Positions 23,594 through 31,882 of a DNA stretch of 64,000 bases are shown one piece after another. The DNA is from Halorubrum kocurii JCM 14978 (lineage in GTDB: Archaea > Halobacteriota > Halobacteria > Halobacteriales > Haloferacaceae): the NCBI RefSeq assembly GCF_000337355.1, contig NZ_AOJH01000043.1, forward strand, positions 1-64,000. The letters are read 5' to 3'. Position 1 is the first letter of the stretch, and every line of letters starts with the position of its first letter. The position numbers and the translations under genes are program-made. A model generated the notes under the pieces. It saw nothing but the letters and a program-made list of their open reading frames with translations. It ran no database searches and was not told the DNA's origin.

Positions 23594-25021
23594 TCAGTCG
23601 TCGGCGCCCGCCGACTCGCCATCGGGGGCGGGCCCCTCGCCCGACCGGTTCGCGAGCATCGGCGTCCCGTCGGCGCGGGGGCCGAGCCGCGGGCCGTGCG
23701 GGCCGTCGTCGGGGTCGATCCGGCGGCGGGCGCGGTAGTCGGTCGAGCGCTCGACCGGGGTGCGACCGATCGCCGTGATCATCTCGACGTAGTCGCCGAA
23801 CGAGCGGAACTCGCCGTAGTCGCCGCCGGCGCGTTTGGTGATCTCCTCCGAGAGGATGGTGCCCATGAAGTCGTCGGCGCCGCAGTTGAGCAGTTTGAGC
23901 CCGTGCGCGTCGCCCGACTTCACCCACGAGGCCTGCACGTGGTCGACGTTATCTAAGAAGAGGCGCGCGACCGCGACGACGAGCTCGTCCTCGTCGCGCG
24001 AGGGGCCGGACTCGACGACGCCGTGGCGGTAGAGCGGCGTGTTCTGGTGGATGAAGGAGAGCGGGACGAACTCCGTGATCCCCCCGGTGCGGTCCTGCAG
24101 GTCGCGTATCACCCCGAGGTGTTCCGCGCGGTGGGCGACCGTCTCGACGTGGCCGTACATCATCGTCGAGGTGGTGTCGAGGCCGGCCGCCATCGCGCCC
24201 TCCATGGCGTCGACCCAGTCGTCGGTGCGGATCTTCCCCGGACAGATCACGTCGCGGACCTCGTCGACGAGGATCTCCGCGGCGGTACCGGGCGCGGAGT
24301 CGAGCCCCGCGGCCGCCAGCTCGCGGTAGACCGTCTCGTAGTCCCAGTCGGTGCCGCGGGCGGCGTGGTACGCCTCCTCGGGCGTCATCGAGTGGACGTG
24401 GACCCCGCCGACCGACATCGCCTCGATCTGGTCGACGTAGGTGCCGGGATCGGTGGCGTACCGCTCGGGCGGCTTGTAGTTCACCGCGCTCTCGGGGTCG
24501 TCGTACGACCGGAGGATTTCGTGGTGCTCCTCGTTCAGCGCGAGCGCGGGGTGGAGCCCCGAGACCGAGCACACCTCGTAGACGCCCATGTCGAGGGCGT
24601 CCTCGACGATCGCGCGCGACTCCGCGGGGGTCTTCGTGAAGCCCGCGTGGTCGGCGTCGCTGTCGGCCTCGAAGGCGTGCGCGGAGTCCTTGAAGTTGCA
24701 GAACAGACAGCCGGTGTTGCAGGCGGTCGTGACGTTGTTGTTGAGGTTCGCGACGAACGTGACCTCGTCGCCGACTTCCTCGCGGCGCCGCCGGTCGGCG
24801 AGTTCGAGGACCTCCTCCTTCCGGACCGGGTCGATCCCCTCGGTGTCCGTGCCGGTCGCGAGCAGCTCGGTCGCGTCGTCGACTGAGAGTCGAGTTCCGT
24901 CGCGGGCCTTCGCCAGCGCGTTCTCGAACGACTGGTCGGTCGACGGCTCGGCGAAGCCGAAGTCGTCGTCGAGGTCGGCGGCGTCGCGGTCTGTCGCGTC
25001 GGGGTCCCGCGCCGGATTCAT
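23594..25021 (-). CDS. cofH: FO synthase subunit CofH (radical SAM)
   Basis: 475 residues. The radical SAM cluster is C101-x3-C105-x2-C108 (CNTGCLFCNF). Other CofH-like stretches are VHVHSMTPEEAYHAA, DSAPGTAAEILVDEVRDVICPGKI and TTSTMMYGHVE. CofH and CofG together make the deazaflavin chromophore of coenzyme F420 from tyrosine and a ribityl-uracil. CofG is not adjacent. The N-terminal 35 residues and the C-terminal tail are acidic extensions. The start ATG lies about 25 bases from a minus-strand CCGTTTTTATCC patch. Confidence 0.92.
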   Translation of the reverse strand: MNPARDPDATDRDAADLDDDFGFAEPSTDQSFENALAKARDGTRLSVDDATELLATGTDTEGIDPVRKEEVLELADRRRREEVGDEVTFVANLNNNVTTACNTGCLFCNFKDSAHAFEADSDADHAGFTKTPAESRAIVEDALDMGVYEVCSVSGLHPALALNEEHHEILRSYDDPESAVNYKPPERYATDPGTYVDQIEAMSVGGVHVHSMTPEEAYHAARGTDWDYETVYRELAAAGLDSAPGTAAEILVDEVRDVICPGKIRTDDWVDAMEGAMAAGLDTTSTMMYGHVETVAHRAEHLGVIRDLQDRTGGITEFVPLSFIHQNTPLYRHGVVESGPSRDEDELVVAVARLFLDNVDHVQASWVKSGDAHGLKLLNCGADDFMGTILSEEITKRAGGDYGEFRSFGDYVEMITAIGRTPVERSTDYRARRRIDPDDGPHGPRLGPRADGTPMLANRSGEGPAPDGESAGADD

Positions 25022-25535
25022 CGCGTGTGTCTCCCCGTCCCACGGATAAAAACGGGACGGTCACGGCACCCCCTCTCAGAACCGTGATGCGGTCGCACGC
25101 GCGATGTGTGGCGGCAACGGGGTTTCGACCCCTCGACGGCGACGTGATTTATAAATCAACGAGGGGCGCCCGGTTTCGTATTTAAATCACCGCGGTGGCG
25201 TCGCCGGCGCTACGCGCCGGCTGCAAGCGAGAGCTTTGCTCTCGTCCTGCGTGCCTGCGAGCGGCCATCGGCCGCGAGCAGCGCGCGCGAGGTCGCCGGC
25301 GGCGGAGCCGCCGGCTGCCAGAGAATCTTCGATTCTCGCTGGACGCGGTGAGCGCTCGGAGAGCGCGAACCGCGAGGCTGGGGAGGTGTGAGGCTGCGGT
25401 GCTGTGCGGGGCTTTGCAGGTGTTCACCGCAGAGTTGTCGACCGCGTATGGCCTCACGGGTGAGGCTTCGGAGATGTTCGTCGTCGCTCCGCCAGCAACG
25501 AGTATTTATAAATAAACGACCAGATCCAACGAGTA
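25022..25535. other. 514-bp intergenic region containing repeat copy B
   Basis: Between divergently oriented neighbours in this frame (cofH start and the end of the CARF-like gene). It contains the cofH promoter, TTTATAAAT at 25149-25157, repeat copy B, and TATTTATAAATAAACG at about 25503-25518. No protein gene is supported. Confidence 0.7.
25190..25520 (+). repeat. Dispersed structured element, copy B (internally shortened)
   Basis: Shares GCGAGGCTGGGGAGGTGTGAGGC, GCTGTGCGG, GGGGCTTTG--GGTGTTCACCG and AGCAAC-A-TATTTATAAA with copies A and C, but lacks the TGGGACTCAAAGGGG block. Its 5' part is a run of hairpins with different stems: GCCGGCG/CGCCGGC, CGAGAG/CTCTCG, GCGGCC/GGCCGC, GCCGGCGG/CCGCCGGC, CAGAGAATC/GATTCTCG and, next to the conserved core, the two-part hairpin 25345-25375. 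Confidence 0.75.
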
Positions 25536-26504
25536 TTACGCCAACTCCCGATCCTCGTCGGCGTGCGCCCGGACCCACAGCTGGCCGATCCGCGAGAGGG
25601 TGGTCCGATAGGACTTCCCGCGCTCCTCGCGCTCGATGTACCCCTTGCCGCCGGGGCCGAGCCGGTCGACGTTGTAGATCACCTTCGAGCGGAACGAGTC
25701 GGTGTACTCCTCGTTGAGGTCGGCGGCGAGCGTCTCGGCCAGCTCCGACACCGACTCGAACTCGCCGTGCTCGCCCAGCGTGAACAGCACCAGCTCCTCG
25801 AACGGCTTGACGTTCTGGAAGGAGGCGACCGGGAGCTCGATCACGTGGCTGTCGCCAATTTTTTTCGCGCCGATGGTGGTGCCGCGCTCGTCGAACTCCG
25901 CGAGCAGGTCAGTGGTGCTCGCGAGCCGGTCGGCGACGCGGTCGTCGGCCACCGCGTCGTCCGCGACCAGCTCTCGCAGGAGGTCGCGGTTCGCCCGGAG
26001 CTCCTCCGCGAGCTCGGTCTCGAGGTACTTCTCCGGGGCGGTGTAGTAGGTGTGGATTCGGTCGCGGTCGTCCTGCCGCTCGACCATGATCGAGTGGGCC
26101 GCGGTCGCGAACGCGAAGGAGACCGGGCGGGGCATCGAACAGAGGTTCACCCACACCTCGCGCTCGTCGGGGGGATCGCCGGAGTCGTCGCCCGCCGAGC
26201 CGTCCCCCGCCGAGCCGTCGCCCTCGTCCCGATCGAGCTCCGCGTTGATCAGGTCGAAGGCGCGCTCGAAGGCGGCGTCGTAGTCGTACACGTCGTCTAA
26301 CCGCTCGCGCACCGTTTCCGCGCCGAGGAGGTTCTTGAAGTCCTGCTCCAGCTTGCGCGCGATGTTGCGCGAGTACTCGACGTTGGCCTCGCTGCCGACC
26401 GTCCCCTCTAGGAGGATCACCCGGTCGACGTCGAACTGGTCCCGGATGAGCGGGGCGATCATGCGGTCGTAGTCGAAGCCGACCGGCACGATGTGGGTCT
26501 GCAT
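25536..26504 (-). CDS. HFX_2341-family regulator: CARF-like domain plus winged helix
   Basis: 322 residues. The N-terminal part is Rossmann-like (QTHIVPVGFDYDRMIAPLI, DVDRVILLEGTVG) with a second motif WVNLCSMPRPVSFAFATAAH that resembles the ligand-binding loop of CARF domains. The C-terminal 110 residues form a winged helix (FEELVLFTLGEHGEFESVSELAE, ERGKSYRTTLSRIGQLWVRAH). A short Gly/Asp/Ser repeat (GDGSAGD) sits in a loop. The haloarchaeal family is annotated as a transcription regulator; its ligand is unknown. No CRISPR genes are nearby. The gene ends within 20 bases of repeat copy B. Confidence 0.82.
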   Translation of the reverse strand: MQTHIVPVGFDYDRMIAPLIRDQFDVDRVILLEGTVGSEANVEYSRNIARKLEQDFKNLLGAETVRERLDDVYDYDAAFERAFDLINAELDRDEGDGSAGDGSAGDDSGDPPDEREVWVNLCSMPRPVSFAFATAAHSIMVERQDDRDRIHTYYTAPEKYLETELAEELRANRDLLRELVADDAVADDRVADRLASTTDLLAEFDERGTTIGAKKIGDSHVIELPVASFQNVKPFEELVLFTLGEHGEFESVSELAETLAADLNEEYTDSFRSKVIYNVDRLGPGGKGYIEREERGKSYRTTLSRIGQLWVRAHADEDRELA

Positions 26505-26619
26505 GAGTGAGCGTTTGGCGGGACGCGGTTATAAACGACCGCAAGCGACCCCGCCGTCCCGATCGAACGCTTCCGCGAGCAGTAGCGTTATTCGCTCGAC
26601 GCCCCAATTCGAATGTGGT

Positions 26620-27927
26620 ATGTCACAGCAAGGCGTTCAAGACGAACTCTACGTCGACCAGTACACGCTCGGGCTGGTCGGGCCCGACCAGGAGTGGGCC
26701 GGTACGGTCGCGGACGGCGGGACGGTGGAGACGTACACGCCGCCGGGGTGTTGGGGGCCGATGGTGACGCCCTCGTTCCGCGGCGGCCACGAGGTGACCC
26801 GCCCGATCCGCGTCGAAGGCGCCGAGGTCGGCGACGCGATCGCGATCCGCATCCGCGACGTGACCGTGACCAGTATGGCCACCAGCACGGGCTCGATGGC
26901 GGAACGCGAGGGCGCGTTCGGCGACGACCCATTCGTCGACCACCGCTGCCCCGAGTGCGGGACGACGTGGCCCGACTCCGTCGTCGAGGGCACCGGCGAG
27001 GACGCGATCCGCTGTGCCGAGTGCGGCGCCAACGCCTCCTCGTTCGGCTTCGAGTACGGCTACACAGTCGCGTTCGACCACGAGAACGCGGTCGGCGTCA
27101 CCCTCGACGAGGACGGCGCCCACGAGCTCGCGCTCGACGCCGAGCGCGTGATGGACATCCCGGAGAACGCCCGCCAACACCCGATCCTGCTGTACGAGCC
27201 CGACGGGATGCCCGGCACGCTCGGGCGACTCCGACCCTTCATCGGGAACATCGGGACGACGCCGTCGGTGACGATGCCCGACTCGCACAACGCGGGCGAC
27301 TTCGGCCAGAGCCTGATCGGCGCCGACCACGACTACGGCGTCGAGACCGAGGCCGACCTCGAGAAGCGCACCGACGGCCACATGGACATCCCGGAGGTCC
27401 GCGCGGGCGCCACGCTGATCTGCCCCGTCGAGGTCGACGGCGGCGGCGTGTACGTGGGCGACCTCCACGCGAACCAGGGCGACGGCGAGCTCTCCCTCCA
27501 CACCACCGACGTGAGCGGCACGGTCACGATGGACGTGGAGGTGATCGAAGGGCTCGACCTCGACGGTCCCGTGCTGCTCCCGAACGAGGAGGACCTCCCC
27601 TTCATCAGCAGGCCGTACGACGACGACGAGGTCGCGGCGGGGCGGGACCTCGGCGCGGAACACGGCGTCGACGTCGACACCGACATGGCCCCGATACAGG
27701 TCGTCGGCTCCGGCGCCACCGTCAACGACGCCACGCAGAACGCCTTCGACCGCGCGGGTCAGCTCCTCGACATGAGCGAGGGCGAGATCCGCGCCCGGTG
27801 TACCTTCACCGGCGGCGTCCAGATCGGTCGCCTCCCGGGCGTCGTCCAGCTCGACCTGCTGGCGCCCCTGGACCTCCTCGACGAGCGCGGACTCGGCGAC
27901 GCGGCGAGACAGCAGTACGGGCTGTAA
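26620..27927 (+). CDS. Acetamidase/formamidase family protein with inserted zinc ribbon
   Basis: 435 residues from the ATG at 26620; the earlier in-frame ATG at 26491 lies inside the divergent upstream gene. Family segments are GHEVTRPIRVEGAEVGD (first metal His), GNIGTTPSVTMPDSHNAGDFG, CPVEVDGGGVYVGDLHANQGDGEL and CTFTGGVQIGRLPGVVQ. These belong to the FmdA/AmdA amidases that release ammonia from short amides. A four-Cys insert (CPECGTTW with CAECGAN, about residues 108-138) is inserted between the first and second family blocks. The amide substrate cannot be read from the sequence. Confidence 0.9.
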   Translation: MSQQGVQDELYVDQYTLGLVGPDQEWAGTVADGGTVETYTPPGCWGPMVTPSFRGGHEVTRPIRVEGAEVGDAIAIRIRDVTVTSMATSTGSMAEREGAFGDDPFVDHRCPECGTTWPDSVVEGTGEDAIRCAECGANASSFGFEYGYTVAFDHENAVGVTLDEDGAHELALDAERVMDIPENARQHPILLYEPDGMPGTLGRLRPFIGNIGTTPSVTMPDSHNAGDFGQSLIGADHDYGVETEADLEKRTDGHMDIPEVRAGATLICPVEVDGGGVYVGDLHANQGDGELSLHTTDVSGTVTMDVEVIEGLDLDGPVLLPNEEDLPFISRPYDDDEVAAGRDLGAEHGVDVDTDMAPIQVVGSGATVNDATQNAFDRAGQLLDMSEGEIRARCTFTGGVQIGRLPGVVQLDLLAPLDLLDERGLGDAARQQYGL

Positions 27928-28001
27928 GACGCCGTCGCCGCGCGAAATGGCGCCGGCGACGCCGACCGCACTGCCGTCCGAATCAGGTGTCGCGCGCCTC
28001 G

Positions 28002-28988
28002 TCACCACCGCGACCGCCCGCGTCCGGCGGCCCGCCGCGACGGCCCCGCCGGGATCCGCCTCGTCGGCCCCTGCGACTCGGCTTTCGTTCTGAGGCGCTC
28101 GACCCGCTCGTCGATCGACGGGTGCGTCGACAGCCAGCGCTCGGCCGGGTTCTCGGTCCGTTTATACGTCGACAGCGGCGCGAACGGCCAGGAGGGTTCC
28201 GCGGCGCGCTCGATCCGGCGGAGCGCTCGCGCGAGCGCGATCGGGTCCCCGGTCACCTCGGCCGCGCGGTCGTCGGCGGCGAGCTCCCGCTTGCGCGAGC
28301 GCGACCGGGCGACGAGCGTCGCGAGCACGAAGGCGGCGAACAGCCCGCTCGCGAGCGCGCGGTGAAGCCGCGCGAAGGGGCCGGACCGGTCGCCCGGTCG
28401 CCCGCGGATCCACGCCGAGCCGGCGGCGAGCCCGGCGAGCGCCAGCAGGGCCGGCAGCGCGATCGCCGTGGCGAATCCGACGAGCGCGCGCCCGATCCCG
28501 TCGGCCATCGCGAGCGCCAGCCCGTCGTTGCCCTCGAGGTGCGCCAGCTCGTGCGCGACGATCGCCTCCACTTCGCGGGCCGAGAGGATCCGGAACAGCG
28601 ACCGGTCCATCACGAGGGCGCCGCCGCCCGGTCCGCCGCCGACCGCGAACGCGTTCGGCGTCCGGGCGTCCGTGACGTACAGCTCCGGGCGGTCGACGCC
28701 CATCAGGGCCGCGAGCGCGTCGACCCGGCGGTGGAGGTCGGGCGCGCGATCGCGGGGAAGCCGGTCGCCGTCGAGGCTCGCGAGGATCTGCGCGGTGCCG
28801 ATCCGGTAGCTGAGGTACGCCGAGCCGACCGCGACGGCGGCGAGCAGCGCGAGGAGGACGGGGAGGTCGGGGCGGGCGGCCCAGAGGAACCGCAGCGCGT
28901 CGGCGACGAACAGCGCCGCAGTCAGGTAGATCGCGAGCAGCGCGACGCCGACGACGGCCGCGGCCGCGCGGAACGCGAGCCGGGACAT
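28002..28988 (-). CDS. M48-family membrane zinc metalloprotease (HtpX-like)
   Basis: 328 residues from the ATG at 28988. The catalytic motif is IVAHELAHLEGND (HExxH). The third ligand Glu is in SRSRKRELAADDRAAEV, and THPSIDERVERL closes the domain as in HtpX. Hydrophobic helices lie at about 8-28, 34-54 and 185-235. Family members degrade damaged membrane proteins with the active site on the cytoplasmic face. The C-terminal 25 residues are unusually Arg/Pro-rich. The longer upstream frame runs into the divergent aminopeptidase gene and was rejected. Confidence 0.92.
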   Translation of the reverse strand: MSRLAFRAAAAVVGVALLAIYLTAALFVADALRFLWAARPDLPVLLALLAAVAVGSAYLSYRIGTAQILASLDGDRLPRDRAPDLHRRVDALAALMGVDRPELYVTDARTPNAFAVGGGPGGGALVMDRSLFRILSAREVEAIVAHELAHLEGNDGLALAMADGIGRALVGFATAIALPALLALAGLAAGSAWIRGRPGDRSGPFARLHRALASGLFAAFVLATLVARSRSRKRELAADDRAAEVTGDPIALARALRRIERAAEPSWPFAPLSTYKRTENPAERWLSTHPSIDERVERLRTKAESQGPTRRIPAGPSRRAAGRGRSRW

Positions 28989-29116
28989 ATCCGACCGTAC
29001 GGGGCGGGGCGTCAAACCCGTTGCGTCGTCGCCCACCCGGAACGCGCCCCGGTCGGCTCCCTCGCCCGCGCCGCCGGAAGGAAAAGCGGTAATTCCCCGG
29101 CCGCGAAACGGCTCCC

Positions 29117-30196
29117 ATGGACGCACGCGTTCGCGAACACGCGGAGATCATCGCCGACCACTCCACCGACATCGGGTCGGGCGACGACGTGGTCATCCAG
29201 CTGCCGAAGGAGGCCGAGGACCTCGCGGTCGCCCTCCACGAGGTCTGCGGGGACCGCGGCGCCAACCCCGTCTACCTCAACTACTCGAAGCGCGCGCAGC
29301 GCGCCTTCAAGCGCTCGTCGGACGAGTTCAGCGAGCCGAGCCACCGACGCGCGCTCTACGAGGAGGCCGACGTGTTCGTCATCGCGCGCGGCGGCGCGAA
29401 CGCCACCGAGGACGCCGACATCGACCCGGAGACCAACGCGGCCTACAACCGCGCGATGGAGGAGGTCAAGCGGACGCGCCTCTCGAAGACGTGGTGTCTC
29501 ACCCAGTACCCGACCGCGAGCCACGCTCAGCTCGCCGGGATGAGCACCGAGGCGTACGAGAACTTCGTGTGGGACGCCGTCTCGCTCGACTGGGACGAAC
29601 AGCGCGCGTTCCAGGAGGAGATGGTCGAGATCCTCGACGAGGCCGACGAGGTCCGCATCACGTCGGGCGAGGAGACCGACCTGACGATGGACCTGTCGGG
29701 CAACGCCACGCTCAACGACTACGGCGAGGCGAACCTCCCCGGCGGCGAGGTGTTCACCGCGCCGACGCGCGACGGCGTCGACGGCGAGGTCCACTTCGAC
29801 CTCCCGTTGTACCGCTACGGCCGCGAGATCGACGGCGTCCGCCTGCGCTTCGAGGACGGGGAGGTCGTCTCCCACTCCGCCGAGCGCAACGAGGACTTGC
29901 TCTCCGGCATCCTCGACACCGACGAGGGGTCGCGCCGGCTCGGCGAGCTGGGTATCGGGATGAACCGCCAGATCGACCGGTTCACCTACAACATGCTGTT
30001 CGACGAGAAGATGGGCGACACCGTCCACATGGCGGTCGGCTCCGCGTACCCCGAGACGGTCGGCGAGGGCAACGAGGTCAACGAGTCCGCCGAGCACGTC
30101 GACATGATCGTCGACATGAGCGAGGACTCCGTCATCGAGGTCGACGGCGAGGTCGTCCAGCGGAACGGGACGTTCGTCTTCGAAGACGGGTTCTGA
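29117..30196 (+). CDS. M29-family aminopeptidase
   Basis: 359 residues, typical length. Metal-site segments include GEANLPGGEVFTAPTRDGVDG, HFDLPLYRYGREIDGVRL, RLGELGIGMN and the dimetal Glu and His near the C-terminus (KMGDTVHMAVGSAYPET). The family trims N-terminal residues from peptides in the cytosol using two metals. The gene is divergent from the M48 protease with 128 bases between starts. Its stop codon is the first of a run of short repeats. Confidence 0.93.
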   Translation: MDARVREHAEIIADHSTDIGSGDDVVIQLPKEAEDLAVALHEVCGDRGANPVYLNYSKRAQRAFKRSSDEFSEPSHRRALYEEADVFVIARGGANATEDADIDPETNAAYNRAMEEVKRTRLSKTWCLTQYPTASHAQLAGMSTEAYENFVWDAVSLDWDEQRAFQEEMVEILDEADEVRITSGEETDLTMDLSGNATLNDYGEANLPGGEVFTAPTRDGVDGEVHFDLPLYRYGREIDGVRLRFEDGEVVSHSAERNEDLLSGILDTDEGSRRLGELGIGMNRQIDRFTYNMLFDEKMGDTVHMAVGSAYPETVGEGNEVNESAEHVDMIVDMSEDSVIEVDGEVVQRNGTFVFEDGF

Positions 30197-30236
30197 GGGC
30201 GGTCTGAGGGCGGTCTGAGGACGGATCTGAGGGCGG
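30192..30236. repeat. 11-12-bp repeat spanning the aminopeptidase stop codon
   Basis: TCTGAGGGCGG occurs at 30192, 30203 and 30226, with a variant (TCTGAGGACGGA) at 30214. The TGA in the first copy is the gene's stop codon. Confidence 0.85.
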
Positions 30237-30240
30237 TGCG

Positions 30241-30636
30241 TCACTCGGGACCGGACGCGTCGCGCCCCGCACGCCGGCGGGAGAACGCCGCGTACGCGAC
30301 GACGAGCACGCCGAACAGCCCGACGGTTCCGAGCGCGGCGGCGCCCGGAGAACCGGCGAGCGGCGCGATCTCACCCTCGGGCGCCGCGACGAGGTCGACG
30401 ACGCCGGTTCCAACCGAAGCGGCGAGGACGGCGAGCCACATCGTCCCCACCGCGTATCCGAGTTCGACGAGCCGGTCCGTCCGCGCCGCGTGCGCGACGA
30501 CCGCGCCGCCGCCGAGGACCGGGACCGCGACGAGCGGGCTCGTCGGGTCGGCGAGGAGGACGCTCCCACCGATCGCGATCGCCGTCCAGTACACGGCGAC
30601 GGCGACGACCGTACGGAGCCAGTCGGGAGCGATCAC
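30241..30636 (-). CDS. Small membrane protein, unknown function
   Basis: 131 residues from the GTG at 30636 (VIAPDWLRTVV). The frame extends to an ATG at 30699, but the extra 21 residues (MRHDRDAFPRPF...) look non-coding and the only TATA-like patch (about 30703-30711) is too close to that ATG. Four hydrophobic helices occupy about residues 6-25, 28-45, 55-75 and 95-115, ending in a basic tail SRRRAGRDASGPE. No family recognised. Confidence 0.68.
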   Translation of the reverse strand: MIAPDWLRTVVAVAVYWTAIAIGGSVLLADPTSPLVAVPVLGGGAVVAHAARTDRLVELGYAVGTMWLAVLAASVGTGVVDLVAAPEGEIAPLAGSPGAAALGTVGLFGVLVVAYAAFSRRRAGRDASGPE

Positions 30637-30702
30637 GACGTGCGGGTTCGGGCGGCCCCCACAAAACGGTCGGGGGAACGCGTCGCGATCGTGACGCACG
30701 CG

Positions 30703-30711
30703 GTATTTATG
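30703..30711 (+). promoter_or_regulatory. TATA-like box for the amphi-Trp gene
   Basis: GTATTTATG, 25-33 bases before the ATG at 30736. Nearly symmetric, so it might also serve the divergent membrane protein gene. Confidence 0.5.
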
Positions 30712-30735
30712 TCGTCGGGGTGCGTATCTCGGCGT

Positions 30736-31026
30736 ATGCCAGAGGAAGTCCTTTTTAAGTCGGAGAGCCGCCGGAGCCGCGACGAGATCGCCGCGTACCT
30801 CCGAACGGTCGCGGACACGCTGGAGTCCGGTAACGCGATCACCCTGAAGAAGGGCGAGCAGTCCGTGACGATGGAGCCGCCGGCCCGACCGACGTTCGAG
30901 GTCAAAGCCGAGCGCGAGGGGCCGAGCGACGGGCCGGGCGAGCTCAGCGTCGAGTTCGAACTGGAGTGGGAAGAAGACGGCGGCGGCGACGGCGACGGCG
31001 ACGGCGGCGAGTTACAGATCGAGTAG
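30736..31026 (+). CDS. Amphi-Trp domain protein
   Basis: 96 residues. The pattern EVLFKSESRRSRDEIAAYLRTVADTLESG then ITLKKGEQSVTMEPP, and the ending ELSVEFELEWEED, matches the small amphi-Trp domain common in haloarchaea and some bacteria. Its function is unknown. A Gly/Asp run (GGGDGDGDGG) from a simple DNA repeat lies near the C-terminus. The start is set by the TATA box. Confidence 0.85.
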   Translation: MPEEVLFKSESRRSRDEIAAYLRTVADTLESGNAITLKKGEQSVTMEPPARPTFEVKAEREGPSDGPGELSVEFELEWEEDGGGDGDGDGGELQIE

Positions 31027-31042
31027 CCCGACGGAACGTCGG

Positions 31043-31603
31043 CTACGGGACCCTGCCGGGGATCTCGACGAACGCGTCTCGCGCCGAGAGGCGGTCGAGG
31101 GTGTCGTCGACGCGGTCTCGGACGGCCTCCATCCGGTCGATGAGCTCCTCGTACTCGTCGGTGTCCGTAGTGTCGGTGGCTTCTAACGCGGCCTTCTTCG
31201 ACGCCAGCGCGAAGAACTCCTGGCTGTGCTCGTCGAACTCCGCGCGGTGGAGCAGCACCTCGACGAGCCCGAGCAGGTCCTCCCGCGTGACGGGCTTTGT
31301 TTTGTAGTCGTCGAACGGCATCTCGACGATGTCGACGTCGGGCTCGACCGCGGTCAGCATCGCGATCCGCGCGTCGTACCCATCCTCGCGTATCGCCTCC
31401 AACACCTCGTGGCCCGACATCTCGGGCATCCGGCGGTCGAGGAGGACTACGTCGACCGACTCGTCCATCATCGAGAGGGCCTCCTCGCCGCTGGTGGCGA
31501 TCCGCGCCTCGTAGGCCGCGTCGAGATACACCCGGTACAGCTCGGCGAGGTCGGGCTCGTCGTCGACCGCGAGGACCGTGGGCGGCGTCTCGGCGTCGCT
31601 CAT
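31043..31603 (-). CDS. Response regulator with HalX output domain
   Basis: 186 residues. Receiver domain at 1-120: VLAVDDEPDLAELYRVYL (acidic pair), the phospho-acceptor in DVVLLDRRMPEMSG (near D55), the switch Thr in IAMLTAVEP, and the Lys in YKTKPVTREDL. The C-terminal 65 residues form the HalX coiled region (FFALASKKAALEAT, YEELIDRMEAVRDRVDDTLDRL). No DNA-binding domain is present, so it acts through protein partners. No histidine kinase is adjacent. Confidence 0.95.
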   Translation of the reverse strand: MSDAETPPTVLAVDDEPDLAELYRVYLDAAYEARIATSGEEALSMMDESVDVVLLDRRMPEMSGHEVLEAIREDGYDARIAMLTAVEPDVDIVEMPFDDYKTKPVTREDLLGLVEVLLHRAEFDEHSQEFFALASKKAALEATDTTDTDEYEELIDRMEAVRDRVDDTLDRLSARDAFVEIPGRVP

Positions 31604-31882
31604 GACCGGAGGACCGCAGTCCGCTGATCGCCCGCTGCGATTCCCGGACCGCCGCGGTCGACCGCCGTTCGTGCGCTCATGACCCGTGCTACCCGCGGCA
31701 CCCGTTAAAACGTTGACCTATGAATATCAGAACTGATACTGGAGAGATCACCCGATAGCGGATTCCCGACGACTCAGCGAGGCGCCTCCGTGTATCTTGC
31801 GGGGTCGACCTCCCCGGTCGGATCGGGAGACCACCGTGACCCAAAGGCACATTTACGCGCGCTTCCTAACCGGCATTAACGA
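31604..31882. other. Divergent gap between the response regulator and PAN genes
   Basis: 279 bases. Two A/T-richer patches are visible: about 31706-31740 (GTTAAAACG, then TATGAATATCAGAAC) and GCACATTTACGCG near 31848, the likely PAN promoter about 30 bases before its ATG. No gene is supported. Confidence 0.6.

Noticed and set aside
25105..25135. Possible tRNA T arm (GGGGTTTCGACCCC)
   Set aside because: Loop is one base short and no acceptor or anticodon stems can be drawn around it.
26613..29543. 976-residue open frame on the plus strand
   Set aside because: Arg- and Pro-rich shadow that crosses the acetamidase gene in another phase and antisense to the M48 gene; no family motif, and against the acidic bias of real genes here.
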